Positions 22,282-34,400 of a stretch of DNA of 64,000 bases are shown here, piece after piece. The notes below the pieces were generated by a model. That model was given only the letters and a program-made list of their open reading frames with translations. It ran no database searches and had not been told where the DNA came from. Within the stretch, counting starts at the first letter, position 1; each line of letters begins with the position of its first letter. This DNA comes from Capitella teleta (lineage: Eukaryota > Annelida > Polychaeta > Capitellidae), in assembly GCA_000328365.1 (NCBI GenBank), contig KB296474.1, positions 14,270 to 78,269 on the forward strand, given 5' to 3'. A program made the translations under genes and the position numbers.

Positions 22282-23906
22282 AGGGCCGTTCACATATGTG
22301 CGTCCGGCACGTGCGGGCGGAAAACGCCCGCACGTGCCGGATGGCCCGCAAATGCGTTGCGTTCACATATGTGCGGGCGGTCCGTGCGTGCGGGCCATAT
22401 TTCTCATTTGATTTGTAGTTTCTGCGCAGGCAACACTGGCGATCGTCACCGGAGAGAAAAATAAATAAAAAATTAATTGATTAAAAAATGCGGCGTTTGT
22501 ACATTGAGATACGTGTATACTTTCATATAATCTATTAGGTATCCATGTCTCCCATTCCTGTACTTGCTTAATTGCTTTTCAATCCATACACATTAAATTA
22601 GATTATCCTTTTTAATGCTACACATTTGTATAGATGGTTTCACACTATATATAATAGAGATAATTATTGCTCATTAATAAGTTACGAAATTAGGTTAGTT
22701 TTCAGTAACGTATTACCCAGTACATACCACATATGCATCAAAGCACGATTTGACCCTCCATATATAATTGAGAAAACGGCATATTAAAAAAAAAAACACA
22801 TGTTTATTAAAAACTAGACAATGACACAATCAATTTGACACTTTGAATAGACGTAATTATCAAATGAATTTAATGAGCTCAATAAATGATATGAAATGAA
22901 CATCAACATTCAAGTACTATAGTTAATTTCCGCGCCTGCATTGCCTGGGCTATGACACTGAGCTCTGTCCTTGATTACTGGGGTCTGGAAAACATGAGAA
23001 GCTTGGAGAGAAGGTGNNNNNNNNNNNNNNNNNNNNNNNNNNNNNNNNNNNNNNNNNNNNNNNNNNNNNNNNNNNNNNNNNNNNNNNNNNNNNNNNNNNN
23101 NNNNNNNNNNNNNNNNNNNNNNNNNNNNNNNNNNNNNNNNNNNNNNNNNNNNNNNNNNNNNNNNNNNNNNNNNNNNNNNNNNNNNNNNNNNNNNNNNNNN
23201 NNNNNNNNNNNNNNNNNNNNNNNNNNNNNNNNNNNNNNNNNNNNNNNNNNNNNNNNNNNNNNNNNNNNNNNNNNNNNNNNNNNNNNNNNNNNNNNNNNNN
23301 NNNNNNNNNNNNNNNNNNNNNNNNNNNNNNNNNNNNNNNNNNNNNNNNNNNNNNNNNNNNNNNNNNNNNNNNNNNTACAATGTATTATATCAGCGTCTTC
23401 TCAGATATTTTGACTTAGACAAAGGGACATTTATTATCATTTAAACGACAGTCTATTTGACAATTGTCATTGTGTACATATTACTCAAATGTGTTGTTTA
23501 CAAAACACCCATTCATTAAAATTCACAATGAGTAGAAAATTAGAATTGCACCTACCATCACTCCAAAGGCAATTTGACTCCATGTTATAAAATCTGTTAG
23601 TCCAGTATCTGTTTCCCCCATCTTCTACTATCGTACAAGTTCAATAAGCGCCACAACTGGATCATTCTTCATGCTCGCTCTTCTTCAGCCGGATGTTTCC
23701 TCTCTGAATTCCAATCGCCGAATGCAGTCGCGCATGCGCAGATCACGCCGCCCGCATTCTGTTTTCCAAACCGACGCATCTGATTGCGGGCGGGAAACGC
23801 CCGCAAAAACGCAGCCGCATATGTGAACGCGCAAACATAAAATAGTGAGATGGAAAATGCTGCGTGCGGGCGGAAAACGCCCGCCCGCACATATGTGAAC
23901 GGCCCT
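22282..23906. mobile_element. PIF/Harbinger-type DNA transposon, TSD TAA, with assembly gap inside
   Basis: The terminal inverted repeats are AGGGCCGTTCACATATGTGC at 22,282 and its exact complement, ending at 23,906. Both are flanked by TAA (22,279-22,281 and 23,907-23,909). The 3-bp TWA target site and the GGGCCGTTCACA-type ends are typical of PIF/Harbinger. Both ends carry subterminal repeats of GCGGGCGGAAAACGCCCGC. The interior is partly unknown (359 N). No DDE transposase is readable in the visible part. A minus-strand stretch at about 23,556-23,622 (MGETDTGLTDFITWSQIAF, then a GTAGGT donor) could be the start of an element-encoded gene. The near-perfect ends suggest a young insertion. 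Confidence 0.85.
23017..23375. other. Assembly gap (359 N)
   Basis: A run of undetermined bases inside the Harbinger-type element. Open frames reported across it are artefacts. Confidence 1.
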
Positions 23907-23909
23907 TAA

Positions 23910-25193
23910 CCCTAGCTACCACACGCCTGCGATCTGCTATCGAGTATCTTGCTGCTTTATCAAGCGGGGCGCTCAGAACATTATAAGCATTTTCTGCAGA
24001 GCCGTCAACACAGGTAGGTCGCGAAAATAGCAGGGTTCATCGTATTCGTAACGGAAGCTGAGTATTGTGGATTGAATTGTAAAGTCACAAGATCATCGAG
24101 AGTTGGTGGAATTGCATTACGGATCCTCAAGAGGTCATCATTCAAGAGAAATTCGATTTATTGGGTGGGCGATAATGGGTGCATTTCCTGGACGGAGAAT
24201 CCCGAATGAGTAACGATTTGTTTATGGCCGTTCTTCAGCTCGCAGCGCTCGGCTTTGCGAACATTCTTATGGTAGTTGTTAGTTGTATGCAGCTGATACG
24301 AGCGGTGATTGCAGACCTATTTAGCTTAACCATAAGCTATGTGATTTTCATTACTTGTGGTTAATATCACAATATGCAGCAATGTAACAAAATACGGTAT
24401 TATATTATTATAAACTGTTTGTAAAATGCCGAAATGGGCGTGTCTGTTTGGGGCGCGAAACTGAATTACATGGCGTATACGGTAACTTAAAGACTAGTAT
24501 ATACCCCGGTATTATTAATGCACTAATAAATTAGTAGCAGAGCCTATTAGGGGTTATGTGTCCCTAGCCATGCAAGTGTTCGGGACGGGTGATCAGCGAG
24601 GACAGTTATTATAATATTAAACATATACTACATGCAGCTAGGCCATCGTCAACATAATGTACTAGGAGCAGGATAAACAATAATCTATATAGGAATATTA
24701 AAATATTTTTTGGCATAAATTCCTCTTGGCATAGTGATGTAAAAAATAATAAATATATACTGACCAGTAAAGAATAATAAATATATACCGACCAGTAATC
24801 ACGCAGATCGATGATACAATACATTAACTTTAAGAACCTTTTTGTATAAGTATATCATATAATGTTATATCTTGGAACGTTCCAAAATTTGAAAAATTAT
24901 GAATAATGTTTGAGTGCAATTATACAAGGGCTTTAGAAAAAATTACATTTTCCTATACTTGTTCATACAATGTAGCTACGCGATAAGTAAAGTTGATAGC
25001 ACCCTCAGAGACCCTCTGTTAGGTTTGGACCCAAGAGATATATATTTTGCTCTGTTTGGAATATTGATTATCTGGGAAAATTCTGATTATCTGGGAAAGT
25101 TCTAATTGTTGAGAATTTTAGCAAAAAAGAACATTATCATTGTGAACATGTTCTTTTATTCATATGAATTTTTCTTTTCCAGAAATAACCAAA
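23910..25193. other. Probable 5' region of the protease-inhibitor gene
   Basis: A good donor (CACAG/GTAGGT) at about 24,013 could end a non-coding first exon that splices to the acceptor TTTTCTTTTCCAG at 25,182. The rest is AT-rich with no coding signal. Confidence 0.35.
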
Positions 25194-26150
25194 ATGGCAA
25201 CCAAGGAGCAATGGCCCGAACTCGCCGGAAAGGTATCCAGTCATTTTTATTTTGACCAATAAATTATTTGAACTTCAAGAAGTGGAACTATCCACATGCG
25301 AACTGATAACCTTATCTTGTAACTGCCTTGTCTAGACAGTGACATGGAAATTTCCATGCTTCATAAATAAATTTGTGTGCTAAAAATTTGCTATCAGCAA
25401 ATATTCACCAATCAAGCAGGATGAGTGTTGTTGACATCCTTGTTTGGCTCTTGATGAATTTACCGCCCACTACAGCACTTAATATTGCTGTTTTAGGAGT
25501 CCTCACCCCTTTTGGATAATTTACTTATCAATGTTTCTGCCTATTCAAAAAAAGTTGAATTGCATGTATTTTAAGTGGATGTTTCCTGTGGGAGTGTGCT
25601 TTGAATTTATGTTAAGATTTATAATTGTTTGAAAATTTTGATTCCTGTCTTCAGATTTCATATGATTTTATTCACTTTTGTTAATCAATAGCAATTTTTA
25701 ACAATTTTTGTTTGTTTACAGACCGGAGCTGAGGCACAGGCAGCTGTGAAAGCCGATCGCCCCGATGTCGAAGTATGCATATTTTTTTATCGCAAAAGTT
25801 TGTGCAATTTATGAATGTGAGAAGGTGCCATGTGACATGTGAACTGTTCTGCGGTCACATTCACTGATAAGCTCAGTTGACTGAATGAAGCCAAGAGTGA
25901 TTGATTTACAGCCATTTAATCTCATCTATTCATGCTAAGTATTTCGTAGATAAACCTTATCTTATGATCTAAATTCTTGACAATCCCAGCAACAGTTGAA
26001 TCCTCTTCATCGAAGCTGATTTTCCCCCGTATTTTTAAGGTCCAAGTGATGGACGAGGGAAGCCCATGTACCATGGATTACCGCACGGACCGCGTGAGGA
26101 TTTTCGTAAACACTGATGGCAAGGTGTCAGGCACTCCCATGTGTGGATAG
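25194..26150 (+). CDS. Potato inhibitor I family serine-protease inhibitor (eglin c / CI-2 type), 66 residues
   Basis: Three exons, 25,194-25,232, 25,722-25,772 and 26,040-26,150, join in phase 0. They give MATKEQWPELAGK, then TGAEAQAAVKADRPDVE, then VQVMDEGSPC, TMDYRTDRVRIFVNTDGK and VSGTPMCG. This is the whole canonical fold of the family: the WPEL.GK start, helix with A..A....P, and the binding loop followed by DR.RIFV. By alignment with barley CI-2 the reactive bond is Met-Asp (P1 Met), predicting inhibition of chymotrypsin-, elastase- or subtilisin-like enzymes. The Cys two residues before P1 and the Cys near the C-terminus can form the loop-stabilising disulfide known in some members. 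No signal peptide, so it is probably cytosolic or released by another route. AATAAA lies at 26,260-26,265. The start is the first ATG after a strong acceptor at 25,182. Confidence 0.93.
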
Positions 26151-26265
26151 ATTTTATATTTTCACCAGTAATATATTCACTTGGCGATGTATTTTGATTT
26201 AATTAGACGTAAACATTTTGGTGCTATATTTTCTGTTTCGGTTCTGCAATTTTCTGCCAAATAAA

Positions 26266-29259
26266 CAACTAAAAGATGATTTTTTTTTTTTTCTGAATGA
26301 AAATAACTTTTATGGCATATTTGAATTTTGAATTAATTTATGTTATTGTCAACATATTATTATCAAAAATTCTTAATAAATTAAATCATGTTTTTGAATC
26401 TTTGGGTTGATATAATTTTATTCAATATTTTATAATGTACACGAGCAATCAAGATACATATATTGGTGCATAATTAATCTCTTAATGGCAGATCATTGAC
26501 GTATCTTGATCAAAATTATACACATACATTTACAATAAATGTCAGCGTGTTTAGAGTGTGTCGCCTACGAATTTACAGGTCGAGTAGGCCAAAAGTACAA
26601 CTCTATGTTAACGATTTAAATGCTTTTCAGTGGCACTGTGCTTTGGCCAGAAAGTATGACAAAAGAGGTCACAGGGTAAAACCACACAATTTAAAGATTA
26701 TATAAATATATACTTTATATGGTTGGTCTGACATGTAATGCTGCTATTCCTATCATTTCCATTCGAAATTCATCCACATTTATGCTGATTTATCTCAATC
26801 AATAGAGCGCTCCCAACCTTTTGGCGATTTTTTCACTTTTGGTGGCAAAAAGGGCCCCGGACCATGGATAGGCATCGTTGGACGCATAAAATTATTGTGG
26901 TTCCACAAGATGTATGGGAGGGTCATCATGATTCCTTATTTAGATAGATTTATATTCTTGGCAAACGTGTCAAAAATAAATAAATATATATATTTTAGGG
27001 AAGCGGTCTCTGACAGGCAGAGTAAAGCTGCATTCACATAATTAAGATATAATATTCGACCTGCATCTGACCGCAGACACACAACCTATCCTCTCTCGGG
27101 ATTTTCCGAAATACGGAGCATCCTCGTTCGATCCTGCTTGCATGAAGCATTGAAGCTGGAGTGCAAAGCCATGGGGGTCATGTTGTACAACATCACGTGC
27201 GGGTTTCTTACAAAAGTAACGACGCTGCAGTTCATTGACGTAAAATTTCACAGGGGGGAAACCACAATCAATTAATCATATATGATACTTATACGTATTG
27301 TCTTGATTAAAAGCACACTCCTAAATAAACGCCCACCCCACCTTTTTCAAAGGAGATATTGATGAATTCCCATACACGCCCACCAGTACCAAGGTACATT
27401 GTATTTTTAGCAGCATTCACAGTGCTCACTCTCTTCCTTCAACTATTAAAAGTGCAAAGCAAGCATACAGCAGTGTCAGCATAAAGTCATTATAGTACAT
27501 GTAGTATAAGTGACCTACATAGCACACAGTAGCAGAGCGCAATGCACCTTTAACACTTGCAGCCACAAATGCTTTAAGGGACAATCGCCGCTGGGCGTGA
27601 ATGAGTCAAACAAGAGATGCCTGAAAATTCTCTAATTCCACCTTTATCAGTGCATAATGCATATATAGTTTCTTCCCTTAAAATTAATGCACGAGTTCAC
27701 CTACAGGCTGAAATAATAATGTGGGAGAGAGTAAGAGGCTTCACAAAGTTCTAGTAATATCACTTCCTCTTCCCCCTCCTGTTGCCATGAGGACAGATCA
27801 ACCTACACTATTGATTTTCTAGTATGAGGCTTACAGAGCAATAATTATATTTAAATCATGCTAATTATATCGAAATTCTATTTTGGATATATTTCTTCAC
27901 CAACAAGCCCTAGCATCTGCATGTATCATAAGATATCTCCAGCCAATTAGGATCCGATACATGGTCAGGTGACTAACCTAGGGGCGTGGTTATAGTACAA
28001 GCACTCCTTATAAGGAACATAATTGGCCTACTCCCAAGACAATCACCTGGATATATTTAATAAGCTGATTCATACTTTTAAATTAAGAACAAACTTTTGA
28101 CTGCTCATGGAATATCCACGAACTCGAGGGAATATGCCAATTGGGTGACCTGTCAGGAATTTTTGTCCTACACATTAGCATTACTCACATCCACTAGCAT
28201 TACTAGCAGCAGCTTGCAGACACTTCAGCCATATACTTCAGCAGACTAACAGCCTAATATTCGTTGAATTCGTTGGTTTTAACAATTATGAGAGGGTGTT
28301 TGTGGAGTGGGCGTGTAATCGATGTGAAATCGACATGCTCTCAGCTTCTGCCTTAGCACACTGCGCGTATAACCAAGACAATACGGTATTATATGGAGTG
28401 TTTTTTTCTTATTCCCAAAAGGGCCAACTTAATAACTTTCTTATTCACGTGGAATGAATGGGGCATCTCTGTTTCAAGAAATAAATTTTAAGAATTTAAA
28501 AACTTGGCAAATTTTTTAACATGGAGTATAGACTACTTTTGGTCAGCTATGTATAATGTGAAAATATGATATACTAGAATTGTGGTGCAACAGACGTCAG
28601 AGTCATGGTCAATTTGTGTCATTATATCATAACGCACTTCGGTAGTCTCTGCATGCGTTAAAATACCTGATTCTGGTGTAAATTCGACAAAAAGATACTG
28701 TATGTCTGAGAATAAATTATGAAACCAAAAAAATCAAAGTTATAGGTATGAAATAAATAATCGTTAATACAATTATCTGAATAATAATATCATTTTGTTT
28801 TTCGTACAATGCAAGATCATTAAAAAGTGAAGCGAAAAACAACTGATCAAAAATCGAAAATAAGTGAAAGGACTTATTTCGTATTCTTTTTTACCACATC
28901 GTTTGTCATACCTCGATGAATAAACATTCATATACTATACCGGTATATATTTATCAATTCTATAAAATGACGGAAAATAGAGAACTAAAGGATTCGACGC
29001 AAAACGTTATGATTCGTCTTGCTACATTGACTACAACCAATGTTATATTATCTTCGAATGATGTACATAATGTCATAATTTTTATCAATAATAATAATTT
29101 TACCATATTGTTTGCCAAATAGAATTGTTTTCTCTGTTATTGTAGCTAGCTATAAGTTCTGATGTATTTTTTCGTCAACGCTGGATCCATTTTTTCTTGT
29201 GGTGGAGCGAATGAAGTTTCTTCTGGGCGATAATATGACATTTGATTCGTAAATCCAGG
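26266..29259. other. Intergenic, mostly AT-rich; one GC-richer patch
   Basis: No gene resolved. At 27,042-27,251 a denser patch is open on the minus strand (QRRYFCKKPARDVVQHDP). A second minus frame there reads RMLRISENP, reminiscent of a LINE tail, but I cannot assign it. The rest shows no coding signal, terminal repeat or RNA gene. Confidence 0.4.
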
Positions 29260-30640
29260 GCAGGGGCCTGTTTTTCCTCAGTAGAAGAAAATGTAAAGAA
29301 GTTGCATCAGTAATTGGGATGGCTAAATTTGCAACACAAAGGTCAGGGAGTAGGTTTGTGGTGGGAAGAGAAGCATGGAAGAGTTTGATTGTAAGTAGAG
29401 TGATGTATGCATCAGGTGCTTTAGTGTGGAATGAGAATGTACGACAGAATGTGGAGAGAATGCAGAATGAGTATGGTTGGTGGATGTGGAGATTGAAGAG
29501 GACTGTAAGGAATGCGGTAGTACATGGAGAGTCAGGATGGAGTTCGTTTTGGGAGAGAGAAATGAAGGCGAAGGTAGCCTTTGTGGTGAGAGTGTTGGAG
29601 GAGGATGGGCTGGTTGCGAGAGTGGGGGAGAGCTTGCTTGATGGAGATACGGGTGAGGTCGAAGTGGTGGAAGAAGATTGGTAGGATGACGGAGGAGTTA
29701 GGGGTGGATGTATTGTTGAGTTTGGTATGGCTGCGAAGAATGAGTGTGATTGGTGTGGCAGAGATGGGAATTTGTGAGGATGAGCGAAAGAGAATGAGGA
29801 AAGTTGAATTAGAGAGGAGGGTACAAGAGGTAGGAAGAATGAGATGCGAATAACAGCTACAGAGGAATGAAAGGACGAGGAGGTATGCACAAGAGAAAGG
29901 AGAGATGAAGTTAGAGGCGTATGCGGATGGACAAGAGGGGGCCGGAATGAGGTTGATGATGAGAGGTGATTGTTTACCAGTAAGAATGAATGAGTGTGTA
30001 CATTGGAAGTATGGAGAGAATGAGAAGAGGTGTACATGTGGAGAGGAAGAGACTGAAAGGCATGTGCTGTTTGATGTGTTTTGTATGAGAGGTTGAGAAA
30101 AGAGTGGATGAGGAGATGGAGAGAGGAGAGGAGAGATGAGGATTTGGTGGAGGAAGTGCTGGGGTTCGCCGTAACATCCGCGGACCAAAAACGAATGATG
30201 TTGAGGAGTGTAAGAAAGATTTGGATTGAGCGAAAGAGGAGAGCAAGAGAAAGATAGAGGGCAAGGCCCTGGTCTGACGTTTGCGAGAGAGTGAAAGTGT
30301 TTGTTCTATTACTATAATTTTGAATTATTACTTTTGGTTGGTTTATGAGTTATCTAGTCAGTAGCAAGCTAGTGCTGATGCTTATGTTACTTTACAACTT
30401 GCTCCTACATCGGTCATTTTGCGTGGAGGGCTACCAGGCGGCGTCCTCTTGCACTATGACTGAGTAGAACAACGAGTATCTTCTGGTCATCCATTCATTC
30501 ATTTTATGTTATTTTCTTTTTATTCTTTATTTATATTTATTCTTTATTTATCTATTCATTTATTTATCTATTTACTTGTTATCATTTTGTTCTGTTGTTT
30601 TGGGGAAGGGGGAAGGGAAGTAGGGCTTTTTGTTGGGTTT
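29260..30640 (+). mobile_element. LINE 3' part (RT C-terminus and Cys-His tail)
   Basis: Plus-strand frames encode the region after the RT domain: SRVMYASGALVWNENV, then RNAVVHGESGWSSFWERE, VRVLEEDGLVARVGES and others. They end with a CxCxxxxExxxH-type knuckle (CTCGEEETERHVLFD) characteristic of the C-terminal end of non-LTR retrotransposons. The copy is 5'-truncated near 29,260 and carries frame changes and a stop. An AT-rich tail with TTTAT repeats follows. It is purine-rich on the coding strand, which makes long false open frames on the minus strand. It is probably the same family as the LINE at 60.6-63.0 kb, whose surviving part is the 5' half. Confidence 0.75.
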
Positions 30641-31420
30641 GTTATTCCATTTTAGTTTTATTTCAGTTATTGCTGTATTATTTATCAGGATACATCTTTT
30701 AGAAATAGAAGATATATTAAAAGAGAAACTCGAACGTCAGATTGTAACAGTGCCGAAACAAAGGCACTTTAATCCAATCAACCTGAACCTGAACCTTCTT
30801 TCAACTTTGACCTGGAACATGATGTCACGATTCGAACCTCATTCTGGTTTGCGGATCAGGTGGTCAGATCTCAGATATCGCAAGTTTTGGCTGTTAACTT
30901 GTTATGCGTGTAAGAAATTTATGCATAAATTTCTTGTCACATGACTCAGTTGGCTGTCACACTGATGCCAAGTGGGTGTCCAGAGTCTCATGGTTGCAGT
31001 TTTCATGCAAAGTGTCTCTGGTACAAACCATTCTCCGGTTCTTATGTCATGTTCCAAGTTGAAGTTGAAAAAAAATCACTCCTCTGGAAATTTGAATGAG
31101 AGTGACCCTTCTGTCAAAGCTAGAGAATGATTATGAACTTGGATATGTAGAACTTCCTACTAATACAAACTCCGGATTGTGCGAACATTTGGTTATTTCA
31201 CTTGGCAGTAATTGTTGATTTGTTGGGCCATATAAAGTGAGTAAAGCTTTCCTTGACCCGTGGTTAATTGCTGTAATTTTGTGGATGGTGGTTAGTCTGT
31301 TGATGATTTTGTAAATCAATTTCCGTCTTTGACTGTTGGTCAGAGTTGGCAGTCTGAGTATTTTCAGTCGTTGGGGGTAGAGCAAAGTTTATTCAGTTAT
31401 TTTTCTGCTCAGATTCAGCC
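30641..31420. other. Upstream region of the TDP1-like gene
   Basis: No coding signal. A good acceptor (TTTTTCTGCTCAG) ends at 31,412, eight bases before the ATG at 31,421, so a non-coding first exon probably lies upstream, or the mRNA is trans-spliced. Confidence 0.35.
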
Positions 31421-34400
31421 ATGAATGGCCCCAAGCAGCCATCCATGAGGGCCCTCAAGGGACGCTCCTCCGTACGTCCATCAGACCGCCACCGTAAACC
31501 AAATAGACCTAAGACCATAACTCCATTCTCACGGCTCACAAGAGAGGAGAAGAATAACTTGGTCATGACAGAATTGCGTAAACAGCCCCCGGAGAGTGAG
31601 CTTCACCAATACAGCAACGTGAGTTGCACCCTCTTTCCTGCTTTTTTCACTTCCTCTCTTTTTTCCACTTCTTAGTTGACGGACGATGAAATAGTTGATA
31701 TTCTTCGAGGGTCCAGACCAGCAAACCGCCCCTTTTTAACTTTCTACGATCAATTTAGCAGCTTGTATAATCAGCAGCATAATACTGATCGATCCGGTGA
31801 AGTTGGTGCTGTTCTGTCTGGCGCTGCTATACTCAAGCGAGCCCCCAGCTCTGTGTCTCAAGTCCCTCCACCTCAAATTGTCTCTTCACTGCCTCCTCCG
31901 AACCTAACTGGAGCCCCGCCACCTTTGATACAACTCGCAGTTCGTAAAGGTTAGGATTTGGTCTTGTATATCTTGCATATTCATGTCTGATGTCACATCT
32001 GCAGAAACAAGGATTGAGTGGCTTGGAAATGATGCGTATGTCGGAAATCTTTTCATTAACAAAATAAAATTGGATGCTGAGAGGTGTGAGACATCATCCA
32101 TGTTAACATCGCCTCATATTGCTTGTATTGTAGAGTGTGGTCTCCTGAAGGCGTCCTGATCACAGAAACAAGGACTCTGACAAAATCCTTTGAAGAGCTC
32201 GTCAGTGTGGCAGCGCTTGACTCAGCCCTCATCATGACTGACTCAACTTTTGAAGAAGCTTTTGCGGACGGTTTCATTTCTCACTTTCCTCCTGAAGTTG
32301 AGCTTTGCATCATTGCCGACAGAGCGGAGAATGTGAGTACTTACATACTATTCTTTCCTCTTCAACTTCATCATAAATATTTTGGCCAGGCAAACACAAG
32401 ACGATCAACCATACAGCGTGCCAGCAAGCGCATCTTCATTTGCAAGGAGTGTTCTCAGTGTGGTTGGCTTGAGCAAGAAGAGCCTGGCTGCCCTAATTGC
32501 TATGCAATTCGCTTTGTTCTTTTTCCATCAGCACAACTGCACCCGAATCTGATACTCTTAAGGTCGGTGGAAACTTTGAAATGTGATAAAATCATCGCGT
32601 TTTACATCAGGTTCAAGCATTGTTTGCGCGTCATCATCACATCTGCTTCACTGAGGCGCCGGCATTGGGAAGAGGTTGTTCAGCTCGGATGGACAGCGGA
32701 TTTCCCTTTAGCAGTTGATAAGGAAACCGACGAGACATCGTGGGTGGCCATGAATATGATGGATGAAGAGGAAGCTCGTGCAGAAGCACAGGTCACGAAC
32801 TTTGGTACTGACTTGGAGGGGTTCCTCAAGGATCTCCAGATAGACGGCGACCACCTCTTGACTGGGATTGATTTTTCGGTGCTCTCTCCTTGCGTGCGAT
32901 TGATCACGTCCAAGTTGGGTGCTGTGTCTCAGGAGGAGTCTGAGAACTACGCTGTTGCACGCCTCAAATCCCTCATCTCTCGGTTTCCTTGGAAGGCAAA
33001 TTCTAAGCGGGATAATGTGTGTGTCAGTCATCGTTTGGGGCTGAGCAACGACACTCCGCTGGGCATCATCAGTGATATCTTCCGCACAGGGGATCGCAAT
33101 TCTCCGCCATTCAAGGTGAGTCTCTATTGATGCCTCCACTCAAGCACTGACAATGCCCTCTTCAGCTCTTGTACCCAAGTGAAGCTGATGCCAAGAAACA
33201 CTGCTCTGAGGTTGACGGCCTCACTTATGAGGATCTTGCCACTGATGACACCTTCATCGACTTTGACATGTGAGTGATATTACCTCTTGTGACCCCCAAT
33301 CTGACCTTCTTGATTCTGTTTTGGTTTCAGTTTATTCCACAGTCATCCTTTCCTACATTCAAGCAAGGAGTCTTTAGTACTCCACGCCAACGTTAGTCCT
33401 GCTTCTTTGATCTTCTGCGTCCACTGCTCACTCGCTTCTTTCAGGCTTTGTTGAAGTATGAGGATATCACTGATGATTCAGGCAGCAAGCGTCTCGGTTG
33501 GTTCATGTTTGGCAGCCAAGTTCTCGGTTTAAAGTCTTGGGGCGACAGCAACCGCCGTCGTCGTCGCAACGAAGTGCAAATCCTCGAAAGAATGGAGCTG
33601 GGTGTTGGTGTTTTCCCTCACATCGAAGAAACTGACCAAGGTAGAAACATCGCTGTTATGCATCTTGGTATTTACATCTCATTTTCAGAGTACATAGCAC
33701 ACGTCCTTGACCTCAACACTATGCCCTTGCCCTTTGACCCTAACGCCCTGGAACGATATCAGCCAGAAGACTTTGCTTTCTGGCCCATGACCCCTAGCCG
33801 ACCTGCAGATGAACGCCCAAGTATTTGTCTGGGTCGTTTCCGGAGGGCGTACAAAAATAGCCTCCCGATGAACTGTGGATTTCTGGAGGCTCTGGATGGA
33901 CCTCTCTCTCAGTACGCTCACACATTTTATGTAACCCTGTCTTGATTCTGGTTGTTCAGGTATTCAGATCCATACGAAGATGAATGTGCTTTTGTGCGAC
34001 CTGGCCTGTGGAAACTAGATCCTGATGGATTTCCACCCCAGGGCAGTGTTGTGCAATTTGCAGCGTACTTCCAGACATTCCCAAAGAAAGGTTTTCGAGC
34101 CACCCTACTCCTGAAAGTCTGGCCGAAGTGAGTCCTTTTATGTTAATGTCTTGGTTTAAAAATTAAAATTTACAAATTGTCTGATGTGGAGGTATTGTGG
34201 TGTTATCCCTGTGAGCAGCCAATTCATGTCTAACATTCCGAATTCTACCTTCAATCCTGGATTGCTTGTGTGTAATCTGTCATTTCGGGACCAGGAAAAT
34301 CATTTTAATTGATTGCTTATAGCCTCATTGACTTTATTTTTACAAATTTATATAACTCACTTTGGGATTTAATACCCGATCGGGCGCTCTGCCCGCATAG

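Noticed and set aside
22910-23418. Open frames spanning the N run
   Set aside because: They consist of undetermined bases.
29150-30188. Long minus-strand open frames (up to 295 codons, Ser/His/Pro-rich)
   Set aside because: They are mirror images of the purine-rich LINE coding strand; the plus strand carries the recognisable RT C-terminus and Cys-His tail.
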